From Spodoptera frugiperda (taxonomy: Eukaryota > Arthropoda > Insecta > Lepidoptera > Noctuidae), in contig NC_064224.1 in assembly GCF_023101765.2 (NCBI RefSeq), positions 4,098,103-4,162,102 of the forward strand: a stretch of 64,000 bases of DNA, in the 5' to 3' direction. A model generated the notes under the pieces. It was not told the DNA's origin. It saw only the letters and a program-made list of their open reading frames with translations, and searched no databases. Made by a program: the position numbers and the translations under genes. This document shows, piece by piece, positions 34,663 through 45,301 of the stretch. Positions within the stretch are counted from its first letter, which is position 1. Each line of letters starts with the position of its first letter.

Positions 34663-37600
34663 TCATGATCTTAATTCCAAACGTAATTGTGAAGTAGTAG
34701 CTGGTTTGAATGAAATGGTTAATTGTGCCTTGATGCTGTTCACATCACCGAAAACGATATACTTGCGGAGGACATGCACCAACATCGTCTTTATCGCCAG
34801 CATTGCGTAAACACGACCTAGAAATCACATTTATTTGTTGAAAAATAGATTTAACTCAAAGTTGAACGAAAATGAAACGAGGGTGCGTTCGACGCTTTGA
34901 GTGGTTGGTTTATTCGAACCGGCCAATCAGAACGCCAAACGTACGATGTTTGACGTAAAGCAAACTCGTACAGAGCGCCAAACTTGCGCTCTCGTTTCAA
35001 TTTCTTTAAATATAAAACAACTCATCCTAAGCCCTCTGCAATTACAGACACAAGATGTTGTAGGATGACTAAAATAAAGTAGTAAACCATTTATAACTTT
35101 CTATTCTATAACTCCTCTAATTTCAAAATGAAGCCCTAATCTGATTGTATTAAGATAAAAAGTTTCTTAGCTCGGATGATACCTTACCTATACAATCACG
35201 TTTCCCGATACCAAAATTACAAAACGCATTCGGGTTGCTTGGCAAAGCAGACGGATCCAACCATCGCTCGGGTTTGAACTGGTCTGCATCAGCACCCCAC
35301 ATCGAATGTCGACCTATTCCATAAATGGATAAAAGGCAAGTGGTCCCAGAACGCAGCGTATAGTTTTCTGGAACATAAGATATAATGGTGAATTATAATT
35401 AACCATTAGTTTCTTGTACGAATTCTTCATCAAATATGGTGTACAAAAAATTCCAAATAAAATTTGTTTTATATCAAACGATTTTAATATTCTACCATTA
35501 TCTATTCTATAAATCAAGCCCTTTCGTTTGGTATCCATAAAGGAGATAGTTGTAAAAAAAGTTTATATTGTATGGTCGACAAGAATACGGTTGTGAACCA
35601 TTTAAAAACACATACTCAATTTTACATCTGAATCTATCCTTCTTGCTACACATGGGCTAGATGGGTACAACCTTAAAGTTTCTTTCACAACGGCTTCTAA
35701 ATACACCAACTTAGGTAGATTGTCTTTGGTCAAATCTTCATCTCCAAGGACTGTTTGGATTCTGTAAATTGAAAAACCATTTTGTAACATAGTCATAAGC
35801 ACTTTAAGTTCATATTTGAATACCAACAAAATTTCTTTTAAACTTCAAAACAAACGATAATATTAAAAATGTCTGTCTTTAGTCCACTAGTGAAGCTGAA
35901 GTGAGAAATAATTGTTATCAATTGTATTCATGCGAAAGCGAAGCATAGTGCGTATTTGTGAACCACTTTATGCAGAATAAAATCAATGTTTATTAAACTT
36001 CTTTATGTTCTCAAATTGAATTAACTGGTCCGGGGTACGAAGTTTCTTTTTAATATTGTAATCCTCGGATACAACACTGCCTCCCATTAAAGCCGTGGCA
36101 TATCATTTTAGAACACCTTATATTATTATTATTTATTTATTCCTTTTCCATATAAATTACATTACAATATACTAAGTCCCACAAAACCGTTGTAATGGTT
36201 TGACTGTGAGGTCGCTGAGTCTCTATGTTAATAATATATGTTAAATATTTACATACATACATACATAACCTCACGCCTGTCTCCCATGGGGGTAGGCAGA
36301 GACAATGGAACGCCAATTGCCACGGTTCTTACACACTTCTTTCGCTTCATCAACAGTCATCAGTCTTTTCATGCATGCTCGTCGGTTAAAGGTACTTTTA
36401 ATTTGGCCCTTTTTTAATATATCGCCAATCTGGTCGCTATATGTCCGTCTGGGGCGCCCTCTACCGACGGTCCCACTCATATTTGCCTTGTATACTTCTT
36501 TTGTAAATCTGCTTTCATCCATCCTTTCTACATGTCCAAACCATCGTAACATTCCCCTTTCAATCCTTGTCACTACATCGTCTTTCAAACCACACTTTTC
36601 TCTAACAACACTATTTTTTACTCGATCACTCAGTTTTACTCCACACATACTTCTCAAGGCTCTCATTTCCACCGCATTAATCCTGCTTTCATGCTTCTTC
36701 TGCCACACCCATGATTCACTACCATACATAAGTGTAGGTGCTAGTACACGCTGTATTACCGCAAGTCGAGCTTTGCTGGATATAATTTTACTCGACATTA
36801 CAGAGTGTAAAGCACCATTGACACTATTTCCCGCTTTCACTCTCCTTTCAATATCTCCCTCACACTTTCCATCTCTCGTAAATAAAGAACCTAGGTACAC
36901 AAACTCATTCACTTGTTCCAATTTTTCATCACCTATCATTACCTGGCATTCTGTTACTAATTCATTCCTTTCTATCACCAACACTTTCGTCTTGTTCACA
37001 TTGTCTTTCATACCTTTCCTTTCAAAAGCATCATTCATCACAGTGATCATTCGTTGTAGTTCTTCGGCCGATGAGACAATAAGTACCTGGTCGTCGGCGT
37101 ACAACAATGTTTTGATCACTGTGTCACTCATTCTTAACCCACACCTACTTTCAAATAAAATTTGTAGAAATATTTGTTAAATATTTCTACAAATTAAAAG
37201 TGTCTAAGTAATATAATTTTAATTTACGTATATACTAATATAATATATACTAATGTAATATACTAATCAGGATTATGAAGAAAGAGAAATGCGAAGCGGG
37301 AGAAGTTGGTAGAAAGTATTTTTTGATACATATTGGTCTAAATTAGTTTCCTTACTCTTTATAAACACGGTTCTGAACTTCTGGATATGTTCCTAATAGT
37401 ATCAGGGCAAATGTAATTGATGAAGCTGTGGTGTCATAAGCAGCGGCCACTATAGTATTCACATGTTCCCTGATCTCATCGTCCGTGAAGGCATCCTGTG
37501 TGTCAGCTAGTTCTAAGAGTTGATTGAGGAGTGGTTCGAATTTAACAACTGTAACAAAAATATATTTTTTAAATGTTGCCCCACATTAGAATTTTGTCCT

Positions 37601-40600
37601 GTGCCGTGGGTGCGTTTATAAACATAAAAGTCCACATACACATGACATCCAGACCCGAAACAACAATTTATGTATCACACAAATATTTGCACCGTGCAGG
37701 GATCTAACCCACTAAACGTACAACAAAATCGTAGTAAGTTCTTACTGTTGAAGCATCGTCCTCACTGAACCGCGTCCACGAGAAGTGGGGGCAACAGTGA
37801 CGTCATAGCGCAACGGCTCGACCGTATGCGCCGAGTCCAGAGGTCAACTTGCTCCTACGCACCGACCGCGCGCACATCGTATCTTGCCTTTTTTTATATT
37901 TTCGATTTAATTGTAATCAGTATTTCCTAAGTTCATTATATAGCATATTATACAGTCCACTTTTATTATTTACTCCACCTGCTGAGCTATCGTCGCAACA
38001 CTTACCTTTTGCAGAAGTTCCGTTTTCTGTTTTACTGCCCATTTTCAATTCCTCTTTTCGCCTGTAGATGATCTGGGGAGTGGTGAGGATAAACAATTTT
38101 TTATTTCTTAAGAGTAATTTTCTACAATCTAATAATCGAATCTAAAATCTTCTAGACACATTTTTTCATTCAATGACTTTTCTCGCCTTGGGCGAGGCAA
38201 GAGGGAGTGTCAGACTCTTAGTGACTAAAAACCACCCCGTTCCTACCCCTGCTTATCAAGTCGGAACCCCGGTAAACCCGCAAGGTAGTCCACAGCTCTG
38301 GATCAAGCATCAGATTTGATAACATCCAAAGATATAATTATGAAAGCGCATTTTATACAGATACAGCTCTTTAAAATTCTATTTCTTCAGGGTAGGTTAC
38401 GAATCGATTAGTTTTTGTCATTGTTGAAATTTTCCTGATATTAATGTTATTGTTTTAATATTATTTAATTTTTTATACCTTATTCATAATCCCCCTTGTA
38501 ATCTTGAGTAGTTGGTCCTGTTTGGTTTTCAAACTACTCCATGCGTATGTGGAAGATAAATGTAAATAAATTCTTGTAAATCTTTCTGCGAGTATCGCGA
38601 AGAGATCCTCCGTAGCATTGGCATAGTCCACATCAATCGATTTGTCTTCAGTCGCTAAACCCAACGAAGTTTCTGGAAGAAGTATAAAATACCTTTTTAG
38701 GTTTGCTACCTAGCATGGAACTGCTGGATCCAACCAGGAATGCGAATGGAACATTTAGTTGAATTAGAAAATAGGTAGTACAATCGTAGGTACTGTGGGT
38801 AGGTGCAACAAAGTCCCTGATTTCTAATAAAAATGAAAACATCTAAAATCTATTGACTCATTTTGTTCTTATTTAGGAGTCGATACTTCTTTATTCTACA
38901 CTGCCAAGTTGGTAGTGTATTCCCAAAGTGTAACTGATGAGTGAATGGTGTCAAATTCAAAAAAAGACAGTACTATAGTCGCTATCTAGTGAGCCCTGAA
39001 GTTTTAAGAATCGATTATGTGTAAATACTTACGACAAACAGTTTTTAACAACTGCTTAATCAGATAGTGATGAACATTGAATGATTCTTTTCCTACTTCT
39101 GATTGCAATGACACAACCAAGTTCCGAGCCTGAGTATTAAATTCGGGAATAAAACTTGTCAAAACTTGCAAATTAAACGATGGATTTAATAAACGGCGAT
39201 GCGTTTTCCATGTTGTTACTGAAATACAAAAGAAGATCTGATAAAAGACAACAACATAACAAACACAATTTGAGATTTAAAGCAAAAAATAGAAGAAGTT
39301 ATCTAGCGTTATTTAATAATAACTATGACTAAATTAATTATAACTTGAAAATACCCAAAGAAATAAGAAGTAACTTAAAACTAAAATAAAGGAGTTATTT
39401 AACTATATATAATAATATTAATTATATATTTTCAACACTAAAGCCAAGGCGGATTTCCTCTATCTGGCAGAATATTAATGTTTCGAAATTTATTTGGCAT
39501 ACGGCATTACACACTTGGCATAATCTACTTTAAACGAATATATAGGTATACAATATATGGTATAAAAATCATTTAATATTTAGGGAACAGAGAGTAAAGT
39601 TCCCTAAGAAAAGAAGAATCCTCCGACTAGGCGAGGTGATCGTGCCTGGCGGGCTTTCTGCCCAAATGTTGTTCGTTGGGATTTTCTATCCGTGTTAATT
39701 CGCAAGTATTTATGTATTTATGCATTTATGTGCAGGATATTTCTGACGTCATCCGTTGATTTTGCTCGTCGATAGTCTACGCGCGACTTCTGTCATTTGT
39801 CACTTGTCAGAGTGTCGCCACAAATATAATTATTGTTTGACCGAATGTTTATACGTTTGAATTTATTAAGGTATACTTTTAAGATGGCAGAATTTTATTT
39901 GGCATAATTACTTTTGGGAAAGCCTAATTTCGCATAATTTCGTTTTCACATAACGTTTATTTAGAGCGATGATATTACTTTGCCCGACCCGGGAATCGAA
40001 CCCGAGACGCGTTGTCCGGCGGTCGCGCTTGCGACCACTCGACCAACGACGCAGTCAAGTAATTACATATTCAAGAAATTGTTAACTTACAGCTAGCTGT
40101 AATCAGCCCATTTTGGAACATTTCCGTGGCAAATTTGTAGAAGTATGGTTTATCCATGCATTTGGTAGATACGGTCATAAAGTCATCCGGATCAGTAATC
40201 ACTGGAAATAATAAAGATTATTACACTCAGTATACATACAAAATACGCACGAAAAACAATGTCCTTCCTACAGTCGGATAAAAAGTATCTAATAAGTTAC
40301 TATCGTTAAAAAAATAAGACTATCGTTACCAAACATTATTTATTACAGAAAGCTGGCTTATGCCAGCAGCCTTGCCTAAGTTCAAAATCCATTCAAAAAC
40401 GTGTTTTCACAGGCAAATCTCATCGAATAATAGGCAAGCATATTACAATATCATGTGATACAACTAATAATGTCTAGTTGAGAAAATAAATTAAATGAGA
40501 GATAAATACTCACTGTACATAATATGAGGGCCCATCCAGATTTCAGACACACCACCGCTTTTTAAACTAAAGTGACTAAGTTTTGTAACAAATTCCCATA

Positions 40601-41234
40601 AATCTGAAATTATAATATATTTTTTAAAAGTACTACATAAGATTATAGTCTTTTCCAGATTCAGTAGCAAACGGATTTTAATCGCCAAGCCACATAGGAA
40701 TTGTAGAATATTCCTGTTAAGAGAGTGACCTTGATTCAGTAGGGGACAGCTAGGTAGCGGACGATGAAAACTATCGCTTTTTTATGGTACAGACGGATCA
40801 CCTGATAGTAAGCAATCGCCGCCGCCCATTGATATCCAAAATACCATAGGCGTTACAAGTTCGTTTCGAGCCTGTTTGGGGATTAAAATCCTAAGGGTTG
40901 CTAGGAAATCGGAAGACCGGTAATTAGACCTCTTGTAACCTCACTCACACAACGAAAAACAACGCAAGCATTGTTTCATGTCGATTTTTCGTGAGGTTGT
41001 GGTATCACTCCGGTCGAGGCAGTCATTCGTGCCGCAGTATGGCTCTCCCACACTTAAACAGGGGTTGTAACTCTGAATACATTACTTACGCTTAGGATCT
41101 CCGTAAAATTGATGAGCATGTCCTATTAAAGGTAAAGCTCCAGGATGAACAGGAGGCGATGGAGGACGAGGTTTCATCTTGTTCCATAACGCGAGCGAAG
41201 CACAAAATAACAAGACAAGCACTATAAAAATCAT
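34663..41234 (-). CDS. Cytochrome P450, CYP4 clan (CYP340-like), copy 1; complete, 10 exons
   Basis: I assembled ten exons by eye from GT-AG sites on the minus strand: 41234-41090, 40603-40514, 40201-40091, 39218-39033, 38672-38479, 38072-38006, 37548-37356, 35761-35616, 35367-35188, 34817-34663. They join in frame into 1467 nt, giving 488 residues. The ATG is chosen because no ATG precedes it in frame and it opens a hydrophobic ER anchor (MIFIVLVLLF) followed by a proline-rich hinge. P450 landmarks seen: WKTHR helix C (near 119-123), AAAYDTT helix I (299-305), ETLR of ExxR (356-359), PERW, and the heme loop FGIGKRDCIG with ligand Cys near 436. Expected role: ER-bound monooxygenase using CPR and NADPH, likely on xenobiotics or plant compounds; the substrate cannot be read from sequence. 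Intron 7 carries an RTE-like LINE and intron 1 an old SINE-like repeat. The family name CYP340 is from recall, not a search. Confidence 0.9.
36049..36120. repeat. Short repeat S in intron 7 of P450 copy 1
   Basis: Second copy of 8685-8762, in the same intron as the RTE-like LINE. Confidence 0.55.
36241..37163 (-). mobile_element. RTE-like LINE fragment, C-terminal reverse transcriptase half, in intron 7 of P450 copy 1
   Basis: A 286-codon open frame (37131-36271, minus) starts inside a reverse transcriptase just before TLLYADDQVLIVSS, the catalytic YADD box. It runs through LGSLFTRDGKCEGDIERRVK, LMYGSESW, MLRWFGHVERMDESR and GRGRPRRTYSDQI to the natural stop after YPHGRQA. The GHVxRM and GRPxxxxxD signatures are typical of RTE-clade elements. 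The 3' end is a short CATA repeat (36251-36268). The 5' end breaks at a perfect hairpin (37159-37195), so everything upstream of the RT palm is missing. It is dead on its own. Its codons are still open, so the insertion is not very old. It lies between exons 7 and 8 of copy 1 in the same orientation as the gene. Confidence 0.85.
37159..37195. repeat. Perfect hairpin, 17-bp stem, at the 5' break of the RTE-like LINE
   Basis: AATTTGTAGAAATATTT, loop GTT, then its exact inverse. The reverse transcriptase frame disappears here. Confidence 0.9.
37572..37725 (-). repeat. tRNA-derived SINE, family J, in intron 6 of P450 copy 1
   Basis: GTTGCCCCACATTAGAATTT, CGTGGGTGCGTTTATAAACA, CAGGGATCTAACCCACTAAA. 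It begins about 24 bp upstream of exon 7's acceptor side. Confidence 0.62.
38165..38310 (-). repeat. R1-like LINE 3' tail copy in intron 5 of P450 copy 1
   Basis: Plus-strand text CAATGACTTTTCTCGCCTTG through CCACAGCTCTGGATC. It lies between exons 5 and 6; copy 2 has no insertion at the matching place. Confidence 0.72.
39585..39835 (+). repeat. Interspersed repeat P in intron 3 of P450 copy 1
   Basis: GGGAACAGAGAGTAAAG, GGTGATCGTGCCTGGCGGGC, GTTGTTCGTTGGGATTTTC, CATCCGTTGATTTTGCTCG, GAGTGTCGCCACAA. A second copy is at 52505-52746. Confidence 0.72.
39985..40058 (-). repeat. tRNA-like SINE head, family D, in intron 3 of P450 copy 1
   Basis: Minus strand: TGCGTCGTTGGTCGAGTGG, then CTCGGGTTCGATTCCCGGG and TCGGGCAAAG. 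Only the tRNA-related head is present. It ends about 30 bp from the exon 3 donor (40090). Confidence 0.65.
40775..41060 (-). repeat. Repeat A in intron 1 of P450 copy 1
   Basis: TTTATGGTACAGACGGATC through ATGGCTCTCCCACACTTAAA. The flanking bases on both sides (AGCGGACGATGAAAAC left; GTAACTCTGAATACATTAC right) match those around the copy in intron 1 of P450 copy 2, so both descend from one insertion. Confidence 0.8.
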
Positions 41235-41311
41235 GACTGCGACACAATAGGTATGCAGGCTGTGGTCTCGTCCCAATCGGTTTTGTTTTTAAAATCCGTT
41301 TTTTAAGTGGA

Positions 41312-41318
41312 ATTTATA
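41312..41318 (-). promoter_or_regulatory. Probable TATA box of P450 copy 1
   Basis: TATAAAT on the minus strand, 78 bp upstream of the ATG at 41234. That leaves room for a TSS about 30 bp downstream and a 5' UTR of about 50 nt. The equivalent stretch of copy 2 is replaced by the short repeat at 50200-50285. Confidence 0.45.
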
Positions 41319-41509
41319 AAGAACTAAGGAAACTCAGACACAATCGCGAGCGTTTTTATGTAATGACGACAGCCGTGCGTAATGGCTGCTCTGGAAGAAG
41401 TGCTAAGCGCTAGCGGCGACCGGCTCTAGTGGCGGCTGGCGCGGGCGGCTGCGGCGCGGGAGGGCTCACCTCGTAGAAACATGTTCTAAGACCTGAAGTA
41501 AGCAGGAGG

Positions 41510-41727
41510 CAGAGTCTATTGTAGCGAAGCACTCCCGAACCCACCCTGACGTCGGCGACTGGACGTGATTCGGTCGTCCTTGACTACGACCAAGTCTCCC
41601 AGCGACAGCAGCTCCTGATCGTGGCGCTTTCGCCATTTTGCGTGTTTTTCTAATTCTGAGACATATTCTGTTTGATACCGTTTCCAAAAATGAGCCGCAA
41701 AGGCTTGTGCCCTTGCAGAACTGCTGA
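41510..41727 (-). pseudogene. BEL/Pao LTR-retrotransposon pol C-terminal relic
   Basis: A minus-strand frame reads ARAQAFAAHFWKRYQTEYV, SELEKHAKW, then LLSLGDLVVVKDDRITSSR and hits a stop after GSASLQ. FWKRYQxEYVxxL..KW followed by xxGDLVVVKDD is the end of the integrase region in BEL/Pao Pol. Neither LTR nor other domains are present. It lies about 280 bp upstream of the start of P450 copy 1 and raises local GC content. Confidence 0.65.
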
Positions 41728-41744
41728 TTGCCTAAGGAGTTATC

Positions 41745-41860
41745 AGAGGTGCGGCTCGAAAAGCAAGAGCAGGAACGGGATTGTTTTTAGTCAGTACGAG
41801 TCCGACACTCCCTCTAAAATCGCTCAAGGTGAAAGAAGTCACTGGATGATTTGTGAATTA
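41745..41860 (+). repeat. R1-like LINE 3' tail copy upstream of P450 copy 1
   Basis: GCGGCTCGAAAAGCAAGAGC, TTTTTAGTCAGTACGAGTC, GAAGTCACTGGATGATTTG. It sits next to the BEL/Pao relic. Confidence 0.68.
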
Positions 41861-42289
41861 AAATAGGATTTTAATGAAATCTTCAAGGTTCTTTAAAAGT
41901 TTAACACGCCCAACAAAAATTTTTACAAAATTTATAAATTGTTCTAAAGTTTTTGTTTTATGTTTTGGCAAGTTCAGATGTTCTTTCCATGCCGTGTTAG
42001 AAGTATTGTCTAATTTTTCCTCGTAATGTGAATAATGATAACTTCCTTGTTCTCGGTTTTGATTTCTAACATTTTTAAAGACCTGATATTTCTGTTGATA
42101 TTATCTATGAGAATGTTTAATGAGGAGGAAGATTCCTTTGTTATGTTTTCAAAATCAAGCAATGGATCAGTGTGATTGTTTAAGTTATACTCTTACACGT
42201 ATATCATAAGTACTATTTAAAGATGAAGAGTTTGTTGTTTCGTCAGACGCTTTTGAAATTATTTTTGTGTTTGATAGCAGCCAAGCACA

Positions 42290-42712
42290 ACGAAAACGTG
42301 CGGAAGTAGCCAGTGCAAAATAAAAATCAAATGTTTACTACAATGACTGCTTACTGAAAGATACAGCATTCACTAAATATGTGCTAAAACTTATTGCGCC
42401 ATTTGATATTAACCACCAGTATCAAATATTATGGAAGATAAAATATGTGGATGACATTAAAATTTTAAATATGCGAAAAACAAGTTAAAAAGTGGACACT
42501 CGGACATAAAAGACAAAAATAAACTCTGACATTAAATAAACTACTACTAAACATGACTACAAGTCAAGGTCAAATCAACGCCAAAAAATCACCATTTTTG
42601 ATTTTCCAAGTACAATCGGCGACAACTGTACTTTATTAAAAAAAATATATATATCACAGAATAGAAATGTTCGGTAGAAAGGACTGTATCGACGACTGAT
42701 TGTATAATATAC
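42290..42712. repeat. 430-bp repeat, copy next to the RT relic
   Basis: Matches 14995-15425 over its whole length: AATCAAATGTTTACTACAAT, CTAAAACTTATTGCGCCATT, TTGATTTTCCAAGTACAATC, ATCGACGACTGATTG. No ORF. Class unknown. Confidence 0.7.
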
Positions 42713-42719
42713 CAAGGGA

Positions 42720-43177
42720 TAAACAAATGAGCAAAAAGAGCGTCGCTGAAAGTATTTGACCCCAGCGTTGATACCATATAAGTCAGACGAGCAGCCATCG
42801 ATGACTACTCGAATTGACCGAGTCGTTAGGAAGTCTGCCATCCATCTGCACAGATCAGCGGAAAATCTATATGCAGGAAGCTTACCGATAAGGCTGTCGT
42901 GCCATACCCTGTCAAAGGCCTTCGACATATCAATGCATCCCCATGCTTCTCGATGGCCTCACTCCAAATGTAGGTGGCATACGGAAAAAGGTCCCCAGTG
43001 GATTGTTACCCTCAAGGTATGCCAGGAGCCTATTGTGCAGTATACGTTCCACGACGTGACCGAGATGGGTCGGTAATTGTTAGGGTCGGCTCTGGGACTA
43101 GGATCTGGCGAGGAGTGTGTGGATACAGATTTCACCAGACCGTGGTCAGATCTACCCAGGGGTGATGAAACTGACAC
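42720..43177 (-). pseudogene. Jockey/CR1-like reverse transcriptase relic
   Basis: Minus-strand frames show DPNNYRPISVTS (43100 region), then in a shifted frame SKAFDRVWHDSLIGKLPAY and RSIRVVIDGCSSDLYGINAG. These are the RT fingers and palm of a jockey-type LINE. The next block, where xQGSVLSP should stand, is scrambled. Frames change at least twice, so it is a pseudogene. It ends against the non-coding repeat at 42290-42712. Confidence 0.75.
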
Positions 43178-43179
43178 TG

Positions 43180-45290
43180 AGTAGCTGTCTGGATCATTTA
43201 TTAGCAGAAATTAGTTTTTAGCAAGTTGTCGTGCATTTTATAATTGGTTCTGCCTTTTGATTTCTTTTTAACTGTTAGAAAATTAGTTGGAGTTTAGGGG
43301 GCTTCATATTTGTACCGATGATAATATACCTAATATAGAAAAACTTAATAAACTAGTTTAGTGACATAAAAAAAAACAAAATCTATGTTTTGTTTCCTGA
43401 TTGCAAATTTTGAGGAAAAATTTAAAAAGAAATATTTAAATTCGGTCTGTTGTCGTATATTTTATATTTTTAATCGATGCCATAATGAAATGGGAAAACC
43501 TGATATCGTTAGTATGTCTCGTGACTGGTTAAAATGTCTTATCTGTAATATAATTTAAATACGGTTTTTGTAAAGTTATTGACTAGTGGGACTCCAGTAT
43601 CGAACTACAAATGTCATTATGGGTTACCAAGATTCTGGCTCTAAGCAGGAGTAGGAACGGGTGGTTTATAGTCAGTAAAAGTCTGATACTTCCTCTCACC
43701 TCACCCAAGGTGGGAGAAGATATTAGACAAATTTCCCCCTCAAAAAGACATCATGATAGGCCCAGAAAGTCCTGAGGAGGAGTTCAGGAGGAGACTTACA
43801 GTTCAGCAGTGGACTGTCATGGGCTGACACATGATGATGTCATGTATGTGGCTAAGAATGAATGTGAACTAATAACAGTTGGCATAAATTAAATATACCT
43901 TAGGTACAGTCAATAGCGAAAGAGTTAGTGTAAAATCGATATTAATAAAAAAATTGAAGGTCATCGCTCAAGATCCTTGCAAACTATTTTATGATACTAA
44001 TGAATAGTTTTTCAAAATGTATGTATTTATTAGAGTGATGGTTTGTTTTATTTAGATAATCGCTTGTAAATATGAACATCGAGATCTTTGTGTAAAATAT
44101 TAATAAAACCACTTCATATTGTAGTACTCGTTATTCGCCACAACCTCCCATACCGCTGCAACTCCTGTAAGCCAGGATCTACAGTAGATGCAAACATGAA
44201 AACACCGGAACACTGAAGTCCGGCACGTCCCAGGGAAATGAATGATTGTCTTGGATCCCGCAACGAAACAAATCAGAAGATGTTATTAGAGGAAAAGAAA
44301 AAGAAAACGATAGTTTCCACTTCTCTCGGTGAATTTAATGCAGGAGACAGAATGACTTAAGCCTTAAGGCACAAAAGAGACTGCACAACTGGGAGAAGCC
44401 CAGTCGCCAAGCACCACCGAAATTTTACTTAAAACTAAAATACTAAATGGGTCCTATGCGTGAGCTGTCTGTAAGTAGGTTATAAAATAACACTTTTACA
44501 CATCAAATATTTCAAATAGCTAAATAAGGCCGACCGTTATAAAATATTATTAAAATTATCTTGCCTAACTGACTGTACCAAACGATTATAAAGTTTAAAA
44601 TCCCACCCAAAAAGTAATGTCGGACAAGTTGCAGAATGAAAATAATATTTATTTTGATTTTCTGCAAGTCGTCCAAAGTGGGCCGTAGACATGTGGGACG
44701 AGTTGATAAATCACCCTTTGGTTTCTGTGACTCTTCTTTAGTTGCCTCCTATCAGTTTTTTTGAAAAATATTTAATGTACAGACTTTACATTTTTACAGT
44801 CTTATTGATTATAAAAATATATTAAAAGACTAAAAAGTAGAAAATAAATTAATAGTTTAACAAAATTGCAAAAACACGCCTTTATAAATGGCACTAAAAC
44901 TAAAAAATGAATTATTTTTAATGAATATGAGTACATAGTTGCATACATAGCACATACATACATAGTTTACACTTGAGTTCAGAAATCGAAACAATTTATA
45001 ATTTATTTTATCTTTTATGTTTGGGTCAACTTGAGGAAAATCAAAATAAATATTATTGTTAATTTATTGTGAATACATTAAGTGTCCAATATATTTATTA
45101 GCTTAACCATTTTTATTTTTACTTTGTAATGTTCGCATAAAAACACGATTTATATGAAAATAATTTAATAATACATATATCTCGACCCCCTTTTTAAATT
45201 AAATTGAGAAACAATATTTAGTAATTTCTAAAAAAATTGATTTCTTCTGTCTAATTATATAAATAAATTCATGTAAATACTTAAACACGT
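43180..45290. other. Spacer between P450 copies 1 and 2, downstream side of copy 2
   Basis: One LINE tail (43610-43745), a family M end (43755-43845), and otherwise AT-rich sequence. TTTATT motifs at 45090-45100 and 45290-45295 are candidate poly(A) signals for copy 2 on the minus strand. Confidence 0.45.
43610..43745 (+). repeat. R1-like LINE 3' tail copy
   Basis: CTAAGCAGGAGTAGGAACG, AGTCAGTAAAAGTCTGATAC, CACCCAAGGTGGGAGAAG. Diverged. Confidence 0.6.
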
Positions 45291-45301
45291 TTATTTTCCC
45301 A

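Noticed and set aside
36305..37180. 291-codon plus-strand frame
   Set aside because: It is the antisense shadow of the RTE-like ORF, which has the YADD box and natural stop on the minus strand.
39985..40058. tRNA gene on the minus strand
   Set aside because: A and B boxes are present but there is no matching acceptor stem or clear anticodon arm; it is the head of SINE family D, which recurs at 10865-11162 and 62505-62815.
41235..41276. 14-codon extension of P450 copy 1
   Set aside because: It opens at TTG; the first ATG in frame is at 41234 and begins the membrane anchor.
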